Origin: Vandiemenella viatica
Lineage: Eukaryota; Arthropoda; Insecta; Orthoptera; Morabidae
Direction: 5' to 3'
DNA: 64,000 nucleotides
Assembly (NCBI GenBank): GCA_031002005.1
Contig: CM061919.1
Coordinates: forward strand, 221,152,739-221,216,738
Shown here: positions 46,597 to 57,122 of the stretch, piece after piece
Layout of the letters: every line of letters starts with the position of its first letter
Position numbering within the stretch: the first letter of the stretch is position 1
Translations under genes and position numbers: made by a program
The notes under the pieces: generated by a model
Seen by the model: the letters and a program-made list of their open reading frames with translations, nothing else
Databases searched by the model: none
Told to the model about the DNA's origin: nothing

Positions 46597-47811
46597 TTAG
46601 GCCCGTTTACACGCACGGTTTTTCCGACGGTTTTGGAGCGTACGCTCCAGGCGCGCGCATCAATCCTTTACGTGTAAATTCTCGGTGGTCAGAGAGGCCT
46701 GGCGCGCGCTCCGAATGCGCACATCTGACGCGCAGGTCTAACGGGGCCTTGTGTTTACACGTGCATTGTCGGTCTGCATTCTTGATGCGTCAGTACAAGT
46801 TCGTTGTTGGTTCGAATTTCTGGGTGACTTTATTTAACTTAACCCTGCTTTAATAGATAAAAATCTAAATCTTGAAAAAATGTGGTCAAGAGATAATTTG
46901 GAAGGATTTATAGAACTTTATAATAATTTTCTGTTTGTGGAAGGTTAAATCAAACGACTACAAAAATAAAACTTTAAAAAATCGTAAATATGATTAGTAG
47001 AATTCAGCAGGGTAAATGTATGTGAAAGTGAAAACAAAGATTTGATATTTGTGGAGATACTAACTTTAACACCTTTTTAGGTAAGGGTGTCAGGTATTGG
47101 AATAAGCTACAAAGGGAAATGATGAACAATTTACCAAAAACGTTGAAAGAATTTAAAGTTAAAATTTGTAGAGGGCAAATGTATGTGGGTGCAGGAAAGA
47201 GGGAAGATGGGCGTGTAGGGAAATTGCCACAGAAGCGTGCGCTCCATTGCAATTTAATGAAATATTATTATTATTAAAATGTAGTTATATATGGAACTGT
47301 TGTTTCGTAGACAATTTTTTAAATCATTTGGGTCATTTATTTTTCCCTTTGCTCTCACTAAATAGGCATGTGTCCATATAGATCTCTATTTTCGTGCCAT
47401 CTTTCCGCCTATATACACTTTGTTTATTTAATTCTTTCTGAACAAAAAAAATAAAAATAAAATAATTAAAGCTGCTCATATTGCTCATTTTATGTAATTT
47501 CCTTTGGAGGATATTTTAAATACACTTATAAACATAAGCATAAACAAAAACAACAACGACCTGAAAACCGAATGTTGCATGCTGGACCGTCTACAAAACT
47601 TTCCAACCCGGTGGAAAGTCCACGCTCCACGGGATAACGGTCATTTTTGGCGCGTACGCTCCAATCCGCAGTCCTGGCGCACGCGACTGGAGTGTTGACC
47701 ATTATTCGTCGCACGCTCCAGGAACGACGCTCCAACCTCACGCTCCGGCGCGGCAGTCCGGAGCGCCGTTCCAAACCGCCAGTTTGGCGCGTACGTGTAA
47801 ACGGGCCTAAT
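46597..47811. mobile_element. Harbinger/ISL2EU-like element, present only in copy B
   Basis: The ends read TTAGGCCCGTTTACACG and, at the right, its exact complement (16-17 bp), with CGTACGCTCCA-type motifs repeated in both subterminal zones. Copy A supplies the empty site (GAGAAT followed directly by GAGGAG). The duplicated target is AAT, AT or T, which cannot be resolved because the terminal bases overlap it. A 2-bp AT would fit ISL2EU-type elements; the GGCCCGTTTACAC end also resembles PIF/Harbinger. No transposase is present. A LINE 3' fragment lies inside. Confidence 0.88.
47085..47276 (+). pseudogene. CR1/Jockey-group LINE 3' end inside the transposon
   Basis: A frame reads RYWNKLQREMM, then NLPKTLKEFKVKI, then a GKLPQKRALHCN-like read-through and an (ATT)n tail. 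These are the C-terminal residues and 3' UTR of the LINE family seen at 23-24 and 30.5-31.4 kb. It was either carried by the transposon or inserted into it earlier. Confidence 0.75.
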
Positions 47812-47996
47812 GAGGAGCTCTCTGCCTCCACGAATCCTACGGGATGCGGCAGGAGCTGTAGGAATCCCGTGACCTTTACCTTTTTTTTTTTATATACATT
47901 TAAGTGTGGATTTCTAACTTTCAACCTTGAAAAAATATTTGTAGTTCCTAATTTTGCCATTTTGATTTTAAAATCGAGAATCGAACAATCGAGTAA

Positions 47997-48996
47997 NNNN
48001 NNNNNNNNNNNNNNNNNNNNNNNNNNNNNNNNNNNNNNNNNNNNNNNNNNNNNNNNNNNNNNNNNNNNNNNNNNNNNNNNNNNNNNNNNNNNNNNNNNNN
48101 NNNNNNNNNNNNNNNNNNNNNNNNNNNNNNNNNNNNNNNNNNNNNNNNNNNNNNNNNNNNNNNNNNNNNNNNNNNNNNNNNNNNNNNNNNNNNNNNNNNN
48201 NNNNNNNNNNNNNNNNNNNNNNNNNNNNNNNNNNNNNNNNNNNNNNNNNNNNNNNNNNNNNNNNNNNNNNNNNNNNNNNNNNNNNNNNNNNNNNNNNNNN
48301 NNNNNNNNNNNNNNNNNNNNNNNNNNNNNNNNNNNNNNNNNNNNNNNNNNNNNNNNNNNNNNNNNNNNNNNNNNNNNNNNNNNNNNNNNNNNNNNNNNNN
48401 NNNNNNNNNNNNNNNNNNNNNNNNNNNNNNNNNNNNNNNNNNNNNNNNNNNNNNNNNNNNNNNNNNNNNNNNNNNNNNNNNNNNNNNNNNNNNNNNNNNN
48501 NNNNNNNNNNNNNNNNNNNNNNNNNNNNNNNNNNNNNNNNNNNNNNNNNNNNNNNNNNNNNNNNNNNNNNNNNNNNNNNNNNNNNNNNNNNNNNNNNNNN
48601 NNNNNNNNNNNNNNNNNNNNNNNNNNNNNNNNNNNNNNNNNNNNNNNNNNNNNNNNNNNNNNNNNNNNNNNNNNNNNNNNNNNNNNNNNNNNNNNNNNNN
48701 NNNNNNNNNNNNNNNNNNNNNNNNNNNNNNNNNNNNNNNNNNNNNNNNNNNNNNNNNNNNNNNNNNNNNNNNNNNNNNNNNNNNNNNNNNNNNNNNNNNN
48801 NNNNNNNNNNNNNNNNNNNNNNNNNNNNNNNNNNNNNNNNNNNNNNNNNNNNNNNNNNNNNNNNNNNNNNNNNNNNNNNNNNNNNNNNNNNNNNNNNNNN
48901 NNNNNNNNNNNNNNNNNNNNNNNNNNNNNNNNNNNNNNNNNNNNNNNNNNNNNNNNNNNNNNNNNNNNNNNNNNNNNNNNNNNNNNNNNNNNNNNN
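47997..48996. other. Assembly gap (1000 N)
   Basis: Exactly 1000 undetermined bases. Open frames that appear to cross it (47647-49056 and 47948-49093) are artefacts of N codons. Confidence 0.99.
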
Positions 48997-50540
48997 TGTA
49001 ATATACTATGGTTGACTGCAAGAAGACAAAAGATGTGTAAGCAAAAGTTGATTTAATTTCTTTAATAAAAGTGGTGATTAAATATAAAAACAAGTATTAT
49101 TCTTAATATTAAAAACCTTGAATGTACTTTCCAATACCACTTTCAGTCTGAACTCTGCAGGTGGGAACTGGCCTACAAGCACATTCTGGACATTAGAAAC
49201 CCCCGAGCCTCTATCTAAGATAATGCCTTCCTTTCTCACCCTGTTGTACCGAACAATGGCAAGAGTAATTAATTTTATGTAGATACAGACATTATTCTTT
49301 ATGTTTATTAAATTTTTATTACTATTATTTCTTCTCTTTTCTTAGATTCTTCTCTTTCTTGCAATTAATTTATCCATTTGTATTATTGTTGCTTCCACCA
49401 ACACCTCCAACTGACAGTTCCATTCTGCATGTGGTTGTGTTGACTGCAGGCACTTGTGCAAGCACAGCCACATATTTCTATATTCTTGATAAAGTGTTTT
49501 TCCCAAAATATTGTGTTTTGTATGTTTTGTATTATTTTTTGTTGTGACTGCTCTCCTCCCTTCAACTTTTGTGAGTTGGGTATAATTTATCTTTCTCTTC
49601 CATATAAATCCATTATCATAATAATAATTAGATTATTCATTTGAAGTAATATCACTAGTTGTCTCCAATGAAGAGTCAATGTTATCTCAACAAATTGGGG
49701 TGGTGTTGCCTGCATATGTTATACATTTTCAGAGGAAGAAAAAGCAAGAGTGAGCAAGAGAATGAAAGAGTACTGATGATGGAGTAAGGAAACAGAATAG
49801 GAAATGAAGTTGCGTAGTTGTAGTTCTAGATGGCTGAAACAAAAAGGAAAAAAAAGTCTACTTTTATTCATCCGGCAACCTATTCAGTCTCAGAACCAAA
49901 TATAGAAACAGTATGTCTGCAATATTGTGAGAGACACAAACTCCTCCACAGAACTTACATGAATATTTGAATTGTTATCAAATGCAAGAAAATCTATGTT
50001 CCATGAAAGCAAAAAGGTATTAATGCTTTACAGTTAATTAGTAATGTGCAAACCATATCATTCTGTTTTTCCTTTCAATTTTGCTTTTTGTTTGACTTTC
50101 AGTACAGATATAGAGCCTGTTTTGATGACAGCACTTTCATATTTAGCAAGACTTCCATTAAATTGAGTTTCCGTTAACTTTAATATGTTACATCAGTTGT
50201 TCACATCATTTGGTATGTTTGATTTGTGGAGTACACTATGCTCATACGTTTGGTGAGTCGGCTGGTAAATGGATTAGGTAATACGAAGGGCGAGTGTGAT
50301 GCATATACAACTATTATGCTAGGCTTGTCATGGATGTGGGTTGCTAACCTAGAGTTTTGGAGTGTTTCTATTTTACGTCTGCAAACCAATGCTCACTACT
50401 CATTTGTACTTTGATTGGGGATTGATTTTGATATGTTTATAATCTAACTTTTTTTATTTGCCAGGAAAATGTCAGTTTTTAGTTGGTATTGGTTTGGTGT
50501 TCATTAGTGAAATAATTTTTAACTGACATTCATTACATTA
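48997..50540. other. Unassigned interval, possible retroposon 3' end
   Basis: A TCTGCAGGTGGGAACTGGCC phrase at about 49154-49173 resembles one I recall in polyneopteran retroelement 3' regions, and an ATAATAATAATTAG stretch ends near 49630. Not enough to call. Nothing else recognised. Confidence 0.3.
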
Positions 50541-50547
50541 TTACATC

Positions 50548-51141
50548 ATGGAAACTGAAGCTCTTGAATATGTTAGTGAAAGCAGCAACACTAACAATAG
50601 CAACGAGAATAATAAAAATACTTGGACACATTTACGCGATTATGTTGCACTTAAATCAAGACTGGGAAAACAGTTGATTTATGAATGCAAACTGTGTTTG
50701 CATAAAACTTTCTGTAGTCAAGGTTCACATACCTAGCCTTAATGATCTTAATCAACATGTGAAGAGGATGCATATAACCAAACATGAACAGTTTGAAGAG
50801 AAAGTAAAAGCAGGGCCAAGTTAAGTAAAAAAAAAATCATTCTTCAAGTGCTGTGACTACTTTTGATGTAGTTAGCAGCAGAATTGATTTCCTTTCATCT
50901 CCATCTCCTAATAAAAGTTTACATTAATAAAACATTTGTCATCATAGCTACTGGCACTATCATATTCCAAGCTAGTGTCGACCAATGTATTGTTAACCTT
51001 TTCATTGCCAACATGATTCCACTATTTGTTGAAGAATCCGATATGTTTGAGAAGCTGGTTAAAATGTTGAATCTCAATAAAATCTCACTTTCCAGAAGGA
51101 CATTGGGTAGACGTATTATCGATTCATATGATGGTACATAG
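50548..51141 (+). pseudogene. hAT transposase relic with BED zinc finger
   Basis: The first frame opens with an acidic and Asn/Ser-rich N-terminus, then TWTHLRDYVALKSRL, YECKLC, and, after a frameshift near 50735, LNDLNQHVKRMH. The two Cys and two His form a BED finger, the DNA-binding module of hAT transposases. A second frame (about 50960-51140) gives ASVDQCIVNLFIANMIPLFV, ESDMFEKLVKMLN and SRRTLGRRII, the segment that normally follows the finger. The RNase H-like catalytic domain is missing. The downstream end at 51324-51336 (GTGCCCACCTATG) is the kind of end seen in hAT elements, next to AAGTTAA repeats. Confidence 0.78.
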
Positions 51142-51369
51142 CACCTTGGTACTGCTTGCAGGTAATACGTATTGCAATACATAAACATTAGATCCTCTTT
51201 TGGATGGTAACTTTTAATGGTTAATTTTAACTTGTGTTAAATTTGCAAAAATGTAACATTTTAACGATTATCGAAGTTAACTTTTTAAGTAGCGGATTAA
51301 CAAAGTTAAGGTTTCAATTAACTGTGCCCACCTATGATTATATCCTAGATTCCAATAAATTGTTCAGCT

Positions 51370-52073
51370 TGTAACGGCTACTCACGCTATTCGTGTTTGT
51401 ATAGTTAAAAGTTCGTTGAAGTAATTGAGCAGCTACACTTCCTAACTCGATTTTTCTTAAGCTTTCTTCCACCACTAATTACTCTTTTAATTAAAGGTTC
51501 GTTTTGCCGTGCGGTCGCCAGTCTTTCGGCTATGCTAATTGGTTAATTAAAGTCACAGAAGAAAACACATATGCGTACTAGTTTTCGTAGATTTATTCCT
51601 CTGAGACTACACAGTCAACAAGCATGCCACCAGACAATAATACTAATGTTTCTTCGTCACCGAAGATAGCAGATTCAAGTACAGTCAAAAAATAAATAAG
51701 CAGTGAGCACAATTCTCGAAACTAATTAACAAACAATCGCCATAGTCCGATTCTGCAGTAGTTTACTAAACACAGTTTATATTGAATCAGGTCTCTCGGA
51801 AGAACCTTCATAGTCCAACATATACTTTAGCACACATCCCACAGTGTTCTTTAGTACGGAACACACGCCAAGCGGCCGTACGATGTATTCACGGGATAAA
51901 CACACTGCCGTAGACCTTCCGTTCCCGCCGGCTGTTCCGTACGTTACCACTGACAATCACCGACTCCCGACTCACCCCGCGCTCGGCGCTCGCCCACCGC
52001 CAAAGACCTTACATACCTCTCAGATTACACTATCCACTCCAAATATAACCGTAACGTTCATGGTTACGTTACA
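51370..52073 (-). mobile_element. LTR (3' LTR of minus-strand retrotransposon)
   Basis: 704 bp starting TGTAACGGCTACTC and ending GTTACGTTACA on the plus strand, with TGTAAC/GTTACA as inverted ends. It matches the LTR at 57123-57830 with roughly twenty substitutions and small indels, about 97% by eye. Since LTRs are identical at insertion, the copy is not brand new. Confidence 0.92.
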
Positions 52074-52081
52074 CCCCCACC
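52074..52081 (-). promoter_or_regulatory. Polypurine tract
   Basis: On the minus strand, GGTGGGGG lies immediately before the 3' LTR, where plus-strand DNA priming occurs in LTR retrotransposons. Confidence 0.65.
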
Positions 52082-52084
52082 GTT

Positions 52085-52885
52085 ACAATGTGGCAAAAGT
52101 CGGCATTGACAAAGCACCGACTTTTGTCATCACAAACCACACTTGTTCACATATACATAGAAACATTTACAAAAAAATACAAGATTAAATGTTTACCAAA
52201 CATAAAGGGAAGTCTGGGTGGCTGCTTGCTTATCCTTAAACTAACATAATTACATACACATTAAGAATAACACACACAGTCTGAAACTGCATGAAACAAA
52301 TCATCAAACCTTTCAATGTCCATATGTCCTTGCTTAGATCCATGACATATAACCAAGAAATTACAAATTGAGTTACAATATATTTTGACAACAATTTTTT
52401 TTTTTTTTTTCTGATGTATGACACATGCACTGAATCGTGCCTTGTTTACTTCGACAGTGCACTGACAGTGTGCCCTGCTCAGGCAGGTGCCTCATTCACT
52501 GACTGTTGTACACCAACACTGATCACTCCACACGCGGAAAGACGCAAACTGACATTACGCTGCGCCACACTTAAATCATCTTAACACTTTAATGAAAGGG
52601 AAAACCGCACTTCTAAGTACATTGTCCAGCCTCGGGGCTAAAATTACTGGGAAACACAAACCAGCAAGAATGCCTTCCGCAACTGTGTATTAATACTACG
52701 TGGGTCACCAATCTGTACCCAACTACCAAAAGTCCTTACCCCACTAACTTATTGACACAGCCTCTTACACATTCTAATTGCGACTGCGATTGATTGTTAC
52801 AAGAAACTACTGAAAACTTACTTAAATCATGGCAACACTTAAAGCTTGGAGGTGCGGTAGATGCGACAGTGCTGTGAGGTGGGCC
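52085..52885. other. Retrotransposon interior without recognised coding
   Basis: Lies between the polypurine tract and the integrase remnant. It holds a T run at 52394-52411 and otherwise unreadable sequence; probably 3' untranslated region. Confidence 0.45.
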
Positions 52886-52888
52886 CCT

Positions 52889-53221
52889 CTATCCGGTGCC
52901 TGACACCCCACCGACACTCCCCTCCTCACCAAAATATTTGTAAGGTTTCAGAGAAATGACATTGAAAGTCCCGGCAACTTCTCTCCCATCGGCATATTCT
53001 AATTTGTAAGCATTATCCCTCAAACAGGCTTTGACCCTATAGGGACCTTCGTACAAAACTTTAAATAACTTTCGTATCTCCTTCTTTACTCGTGACGACT
53101 TAAAATGCGTTTGCACCAAAACAAGGAGTGTGCGGGTCGCTAATCTGCGCACAACCGCAAAAGACATTTGATACAACAACTGTACAATACCATAGAAGAA
53201 ATAATTGTGATGACCAAACAA
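52889..53221 (-). pseudogene. Integrase C-terminal (GPY-type) remnant
   Basis: The minus-strand frame contains KLFKVLYEGPYRVKACLRDN, then YKLEYADGREVAGTFNVISL and KPYK. This is the GPY/F-type module found at the C-terminus of Gypsy-group integrases, where it contributes to DNA binding. The zinc-binding HHCC domain and the catalytic core that should precede it are absent. The N-terminal 40 residues of the frame do not look like integrase and may mark the deletion junction near 53120-53220. It therefore encodes no active integrase. Confidence 0.78.
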
Positions 53222-53329
53222 CCTGAAAACCTAAACCTACCATAACGCTAAGGCATTTATGCATGGATGTTTCCATCATGCGTAGTGAGGCAACTGAAGA
53301 CTGTACCTCACCCTCTCTACCTAATGTAC

Positions 53330-54154
53330 CTACTTCTTTTTCTTTACAATATTCCTTCCTTCACCAAACAGCATTAAACCCCGCTTCTTCTTACGCTTCT
53401 TCCAACTCTCTTCTCTTCCTCCTCCTTTCTTCTTATTTACATTCTTTGCTTCATCATATAACCGTAACTTCTTCCTGTGCCTCTTCCAACTTTCTTCTCT
53501 CAGCAAATACCATTCTTCTGGCTTCACATAGTATCCTCTATTCTGCCTAGTCTCTTTCTTCCCATTAATTACCTTCTGTTTTGTGTCTTTACATAATGGA
53601 TAGTTCTCATTTACCATCATACAATGTTTCACTTCGAGATTCCCTTCCGGCAAAGTTTCAGGCTTCACTGTTTCTGTCTCCTGAAGTGTTTCTTTCACCT
53701 CAAGGACTGCTTCTCGCTGTCTTCCATCTTCTTCTACTGACCTTATTTCTTCTTTTACTACAGTATCTTTCTTAACAATTTTGTCGTCAGTCACACAAGC
53801 CTTCTCCTGCTCACAAACATCATTTTTATTCACAGTTTCTCTTCCATTTGATCTATAAGTTAGTTCTGAAATTATCTTTGCCTTTTCTTGTCCGAACCAC
53901 CTTATCTCCTTCCAACTTGACCACTCTTCTGACGAGTCATCACTCTCCTCCTCATGAATGCGCGCTTTAGCGATGAACAGTTTAGCATAATCTCCGACAT
54001 TCGTCCAGATCACTCTTTCCTCTCCTTGATCGTTTGTAATTGGTTCATTAGAAATCTCATCTTCATCTCGCCCCCTCGTATTGTCTTCTGGTTCTTCTTT
54101 TGATAGCCTCGTATCGTCTCCTGTCCCCGCTGAGGCTGAAGCAGTGACAGGCAC
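53330..54154 (-). CDS. Charged unknown ORF of the LTR element
   Basis: An uninterrupted 274-residue frame between gag and the integrase remnant. Its first third is acidic with Asp/Glu runs. The centre has Val/Lys/Glu-rich stretches that could form a coiled coil. The C-terminal part is very basic, with two EESWK..KK-type repeats at about residues 220-260. No protease DTG or reverse transcriptase motif is present. It may be the gag-pol linker region, an accessory frame, or a captured gene fragment. The true start may be upstream, because the frame is open back towards the gag end. I do not recognise it. Low codon constraint cannot be excluded. Confidence 0.45.
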   Translation of the reverse strand: MPVTASASAGTGDDTRLSKEEPEDNTRGRDEDEISNEPITNDQGEERVIWTNVGDYAKLFIAKARIHEEESDDSSEEWSSWKEIRWFGQEKAKIISELTYRSNGRETVNKNDVCEQEKACVTDDKIVKKDTVVKEEIRSVEEDGRQREAVLEVKETLQETETVKPETLPEGNLEVKHCMMVNENYPLCKDTKQKVINGKKETRQNRGYYVKPEEWYLLREESWKRHRKKLRLYDEAKNVNKKKGGGREESWKKRKKKRGLMLFGEGRNIVKKKK

Positions 54155-54199
54155 TAGTTTACCTGTGGTGCACTCTCCACCACGGCCACCTGCACCTGA

Positions 54200-55911
54200 T
54201 TTACTGACTCTCCTCGGGCCGATCTCTCCAGTTGGTCCTTATATCACCTCTAAATCCTCCTCCCCCTGTTCCACGACCACGTCCAAATCCTCCTCTTGCC
54301 CGCGGTTATTGTAGCCGCCTCGATTCCTGTTATCAAAATGATTGTAGCTCTCCTGCTGCTGATGTGAATTACTTCTGTCCCCTTCCGATTGCGATTTCTC
54401 CGCGTAATGTGTGGGTGTCCTCACCCCATATTCTTTTGCTCTTATACTTTTCTCTTGTTCGTCCAGCCGACCCAACATCTTTACCGCCTCGTCAATGGTA
54501 CATATATTGTGACTGACAAATACAAGCTGTGTCGACTCGGGCAAACGCGCACTAATCATCCGCACATATTCCCCTTCACTAAATGGTGAACTTAAATGTT
54601 TACAAGAATTAACACACTTCAAGAAAAAATTTTGCTGAGTGCCACCACCCGGCGAGTATGGTTTTCCCATCATTAAATTCCGCCGAACAGCAATTTGCCG
54701 GTCGATGGACCAGAAATGTTCCAAAAAAGCTGACTTAAACTCCTCAAACGTCTCGCAATTATCTGCACCGTTCTCCCCACATTCGGGCATTCCCCTTGAT
54801 ATGTTTACTGAACATTTCTATCTTCTTTCTTTCTACGGCCCTACAGAACGGCCCAAAATTTTCAAACTTCTTCACAAAATCAACTGGGTGTATCCCCCCA
54901 TTATCACAAAAGTCCTCCCAGTCCACTTTCTCTTCTACCATGCACGCAGTGAGCGCATTCACATTTGGCAAGATTTGACATTTGACAACCTCTTCTCGCA
55001 CAACTTGTGGAACTCGTAACTTTAGACTTTTTTCAATTTGCTTCTCTTGTAACTGTAACTTTTCATTCACCCACACTGCAGTGGAAGCCTTAACCTTTTC
55101 CACCTGACACGACAATTTCTCTACGCCGACTGTTAAATGGTCAACGTCTTCTTTCACTACTGTGTATTTTTCGGCAGGTTCTCCCCTAAAATCTCCACTT
55201 TCGACAATCTTTCGTCATGACTCTCTTCTATAAGTTCGACTGTTTTCTTTAGGGAATTCCATATTTTGGTGCAAAACACTAGTTACCTGTTCGCAATCTG
55301 AACGATACTGAGTCAACTTACAAGATATTTCAGCAGTTTGTTGTGTACAAAGTTCCCTATACTGGGTCAATTCTTCTCTAAACTGCCCTAGTCGCGATTC
55401 AAAAGCATCCCGAAGACATTCTATACTCTCCTTATTTTCATTTAATTTAGATTCAAGCAAAATACTATTTCCATTTAGTCTGGATTCAAGTGAAATTACT
55501 ATTTTCATTTAATTTGGATGCAAGTGATTCATTTAATCTGGATTCAAGTGAAATACTATTTTCATTTAATTTGGATTCAAGTGAAATACTTAATTCAGAT
55601 TTAAGGGAAATATTATCTTCCTTTAATTCTGATTTAAGTGAAGTTAATTTAGATTCAAGAAGGGACTGAATTGACATGACAAATTGTCCCTGGAAAGCAC
55701 AAAACATTTCCGACATGGACGCCTCATTACTTTCCCTAAGCACTTCTCTTGACTTGTCAACTTCTGATTCACTAGCAAAACTAGTCATCGACTGTAAATG
55801 ATTAGACAAAGTAAGGGAGGACTGATTAATGTCTACACTGGGTGCATCACCAAAGGACTCACCTCCCAGCACCATCTCTCCATTCACACCACCCTCTACC
55901 TCAGATGCCAT
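54200..55911 (-). pseudogene. gag region of the LTR element, frameshifted
   Basis: The reading starts MASEVEGGVNGEMVLGGESF at 55911. The N-terminal part (55911-55215) is rich in an 11-residue motif of the SLESKLNENSI type, predicted coiled coil, and broken once near 55490-55505. The core (55157-54759) ends with GGIHPVDFVKKFENF and ARMWGERC. It continues in another frame (54790-54239) with FEEFKSAFLEHFW and an FSEGEYVRMISARLP phrase, an arrangement typical of retrotransposon gag capsid regions. The tail is Asn/Gln-rich. In a shifted frame at about 54298-54200 it becomes RGG-rich (RGGFGRGRGTGGGGFRG) instead of carrying a CCHC zinc knuckle. At least three frame breaks. Confidence 0.8.
55430..55640 (-). 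repeat. Short tandem repeat encoding coiled-coil units
   Basis: TTCATTTAATTTGGATTCAA-type units of about 33 bp recur with small variations. They encode the SLESKLNEN repeats of the gag N-terminus. A unit containing a one-base difference breaks the frame. Confidence 0.8.
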
Positions 55912-55914
55912 ATT

Positions 55915-57104
55915 ACGAAATTATTTCACCCAAAAAATTCAATCTTCCGTTGTAGAAAAGACAAGAAGTAACTAACGCCGTCAATCCAGCAAACAGAATA
56001 CACCAGTATACATTAGCACAAAAAAAGGTAAAATTCTGTTTCCAAATCTCTTAAATACCAAACAAGATATACACCATGTCATAAAATACACTTTCAATTG
56101 AATACATACACTACTATCAATGACCAAAAGAATTACGGAAACTCTACAGAAATTCTCTATCTATGAAATCAAAACTCTTGAAGCAAACCCGTTCAACTAC
56201 AGCTGGCGTATATCTGGTTTGTTATTACTTCCACATTAAGTATCCTTTTTTTTCGATTCCAATTAACAGCAAAACAAAATATTTTTTTTTTTTTTCCTTG
56301 AAAAATAATTTGTTAAGCAAATCTACCACAGTTGTCCGGCATTTCAACTTTAATAAGTTAACGAAAGAAAAGGTAAAAAACCTCTGTTACTCAATATGCA
56401 AAAATAATAATAATTAATTTTTTTTTCTTAAAAATCGCGAATTATTCGTGCCGGTTTGTGCTTTTACAAAGACTGAAAAATAAATCTTGCACTTCTTTGG
56501 AAAATCAACAAAAAAATCTACAAATTAATTCGTTAACAGAAACTGACATAACTTGACCCAAATCAGAATAAAATTATGCTTGCATGCATAAAATTTGCAC
56601 TCCGCATAGTCAGTTGCTCATTTGAAGATTCATTGATGCAAAAGAAATAATTACTACCGCGGAAATGTGATTCCAATTGAGACAGTATTTTTTATTATTA
56701 TTATTATTATTTTTGATGTCAGTTTGTGTCTTTCTTTAATTAAAAAAATTGTTCGCACTTCCCTTTCGAAGTATCTCAGTTGCTGACCGCGCTGCCGTCG
56801 ACCGCAATGACGCCGCGCCGCTTCTGCGTACCCGCGTTGTTCCGCTGTCGCGTCGCTCCGATGTACCGCGTTGCCCCGGTGTCGAGTTGTTGCTCGCGCG
56901 AGGCTTCCCGTCAGACTGCGTTGCTCGGTTCCGATCGTGAAAGCTCGGGTCCTCTCGTTTATTACATTGTTGTGCACTCGCCGCCTCGAAGTAGCCGTAC
57001 CATCGCCGATTGTTGTCTTCCCGCTCTACTCACTGCTTATTATTTCCAGCACTATTTTTTTATATTAATCACTGTCCATCCTTAACAATTTTAACTGCAA
57101 CTAG
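55915..57104 (-). other. Leader of the LTR element
   Basis: Between the 5' LTR and gag on the minus strand. 56780-57050 is CpG-rich. 55915-56750 is AT-rich with (TTA)n at about 56692-56712. Open frames here are GC-driven and unrecognised. Confidence 0.55.
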
Positions 57105-57122
57105 TCCTGTCACGTTGAGCCA
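57105..57122 (-). promoter_or_regulatory. Primer binding site candidate
   Basis: On the minus strand, TGGCTCAACGTGACAGGA directly follows the 5' LTR. It begins with TGG, complementary to the CCA end of a tRNA. The tRNA was not identified. Confidence 0.7.

Larger units (their letters stand above)
43355..47996. repeat. Direct duplication, copy B
   Basis: Near-identical to 1-3465, same orientation, with a 1215-bp transposon insertion at 46597-47811 that copy A lacks. It ends at the first N of a scaffold gap, so the true right end is unknown. Nested features repeat those of copy A: hAT-type MITE, (TA)n and the ~300-bp diverged tandem repeat. Confidence 0.95.

Noticed and set aside
47647..49093. 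Two long open frames (469 and 381 residues) on opposite strands
   Set aside because: Most of each is the 1000-N gap translated as unknown residues; the real flanks are a transposon end and random sequence.
53263..54516. Ser/Leu-rich plus-strand frames across the retrotransposon
   Set aside because: They are shadows of the minus-strand charged and gag frames.
56749..57085. Arg- and Cys-rich frames in the CpG-rich stretch
   Set aside because: This is the leader of the LTR element; the frames are GC-driven and overlap each other on both strands.
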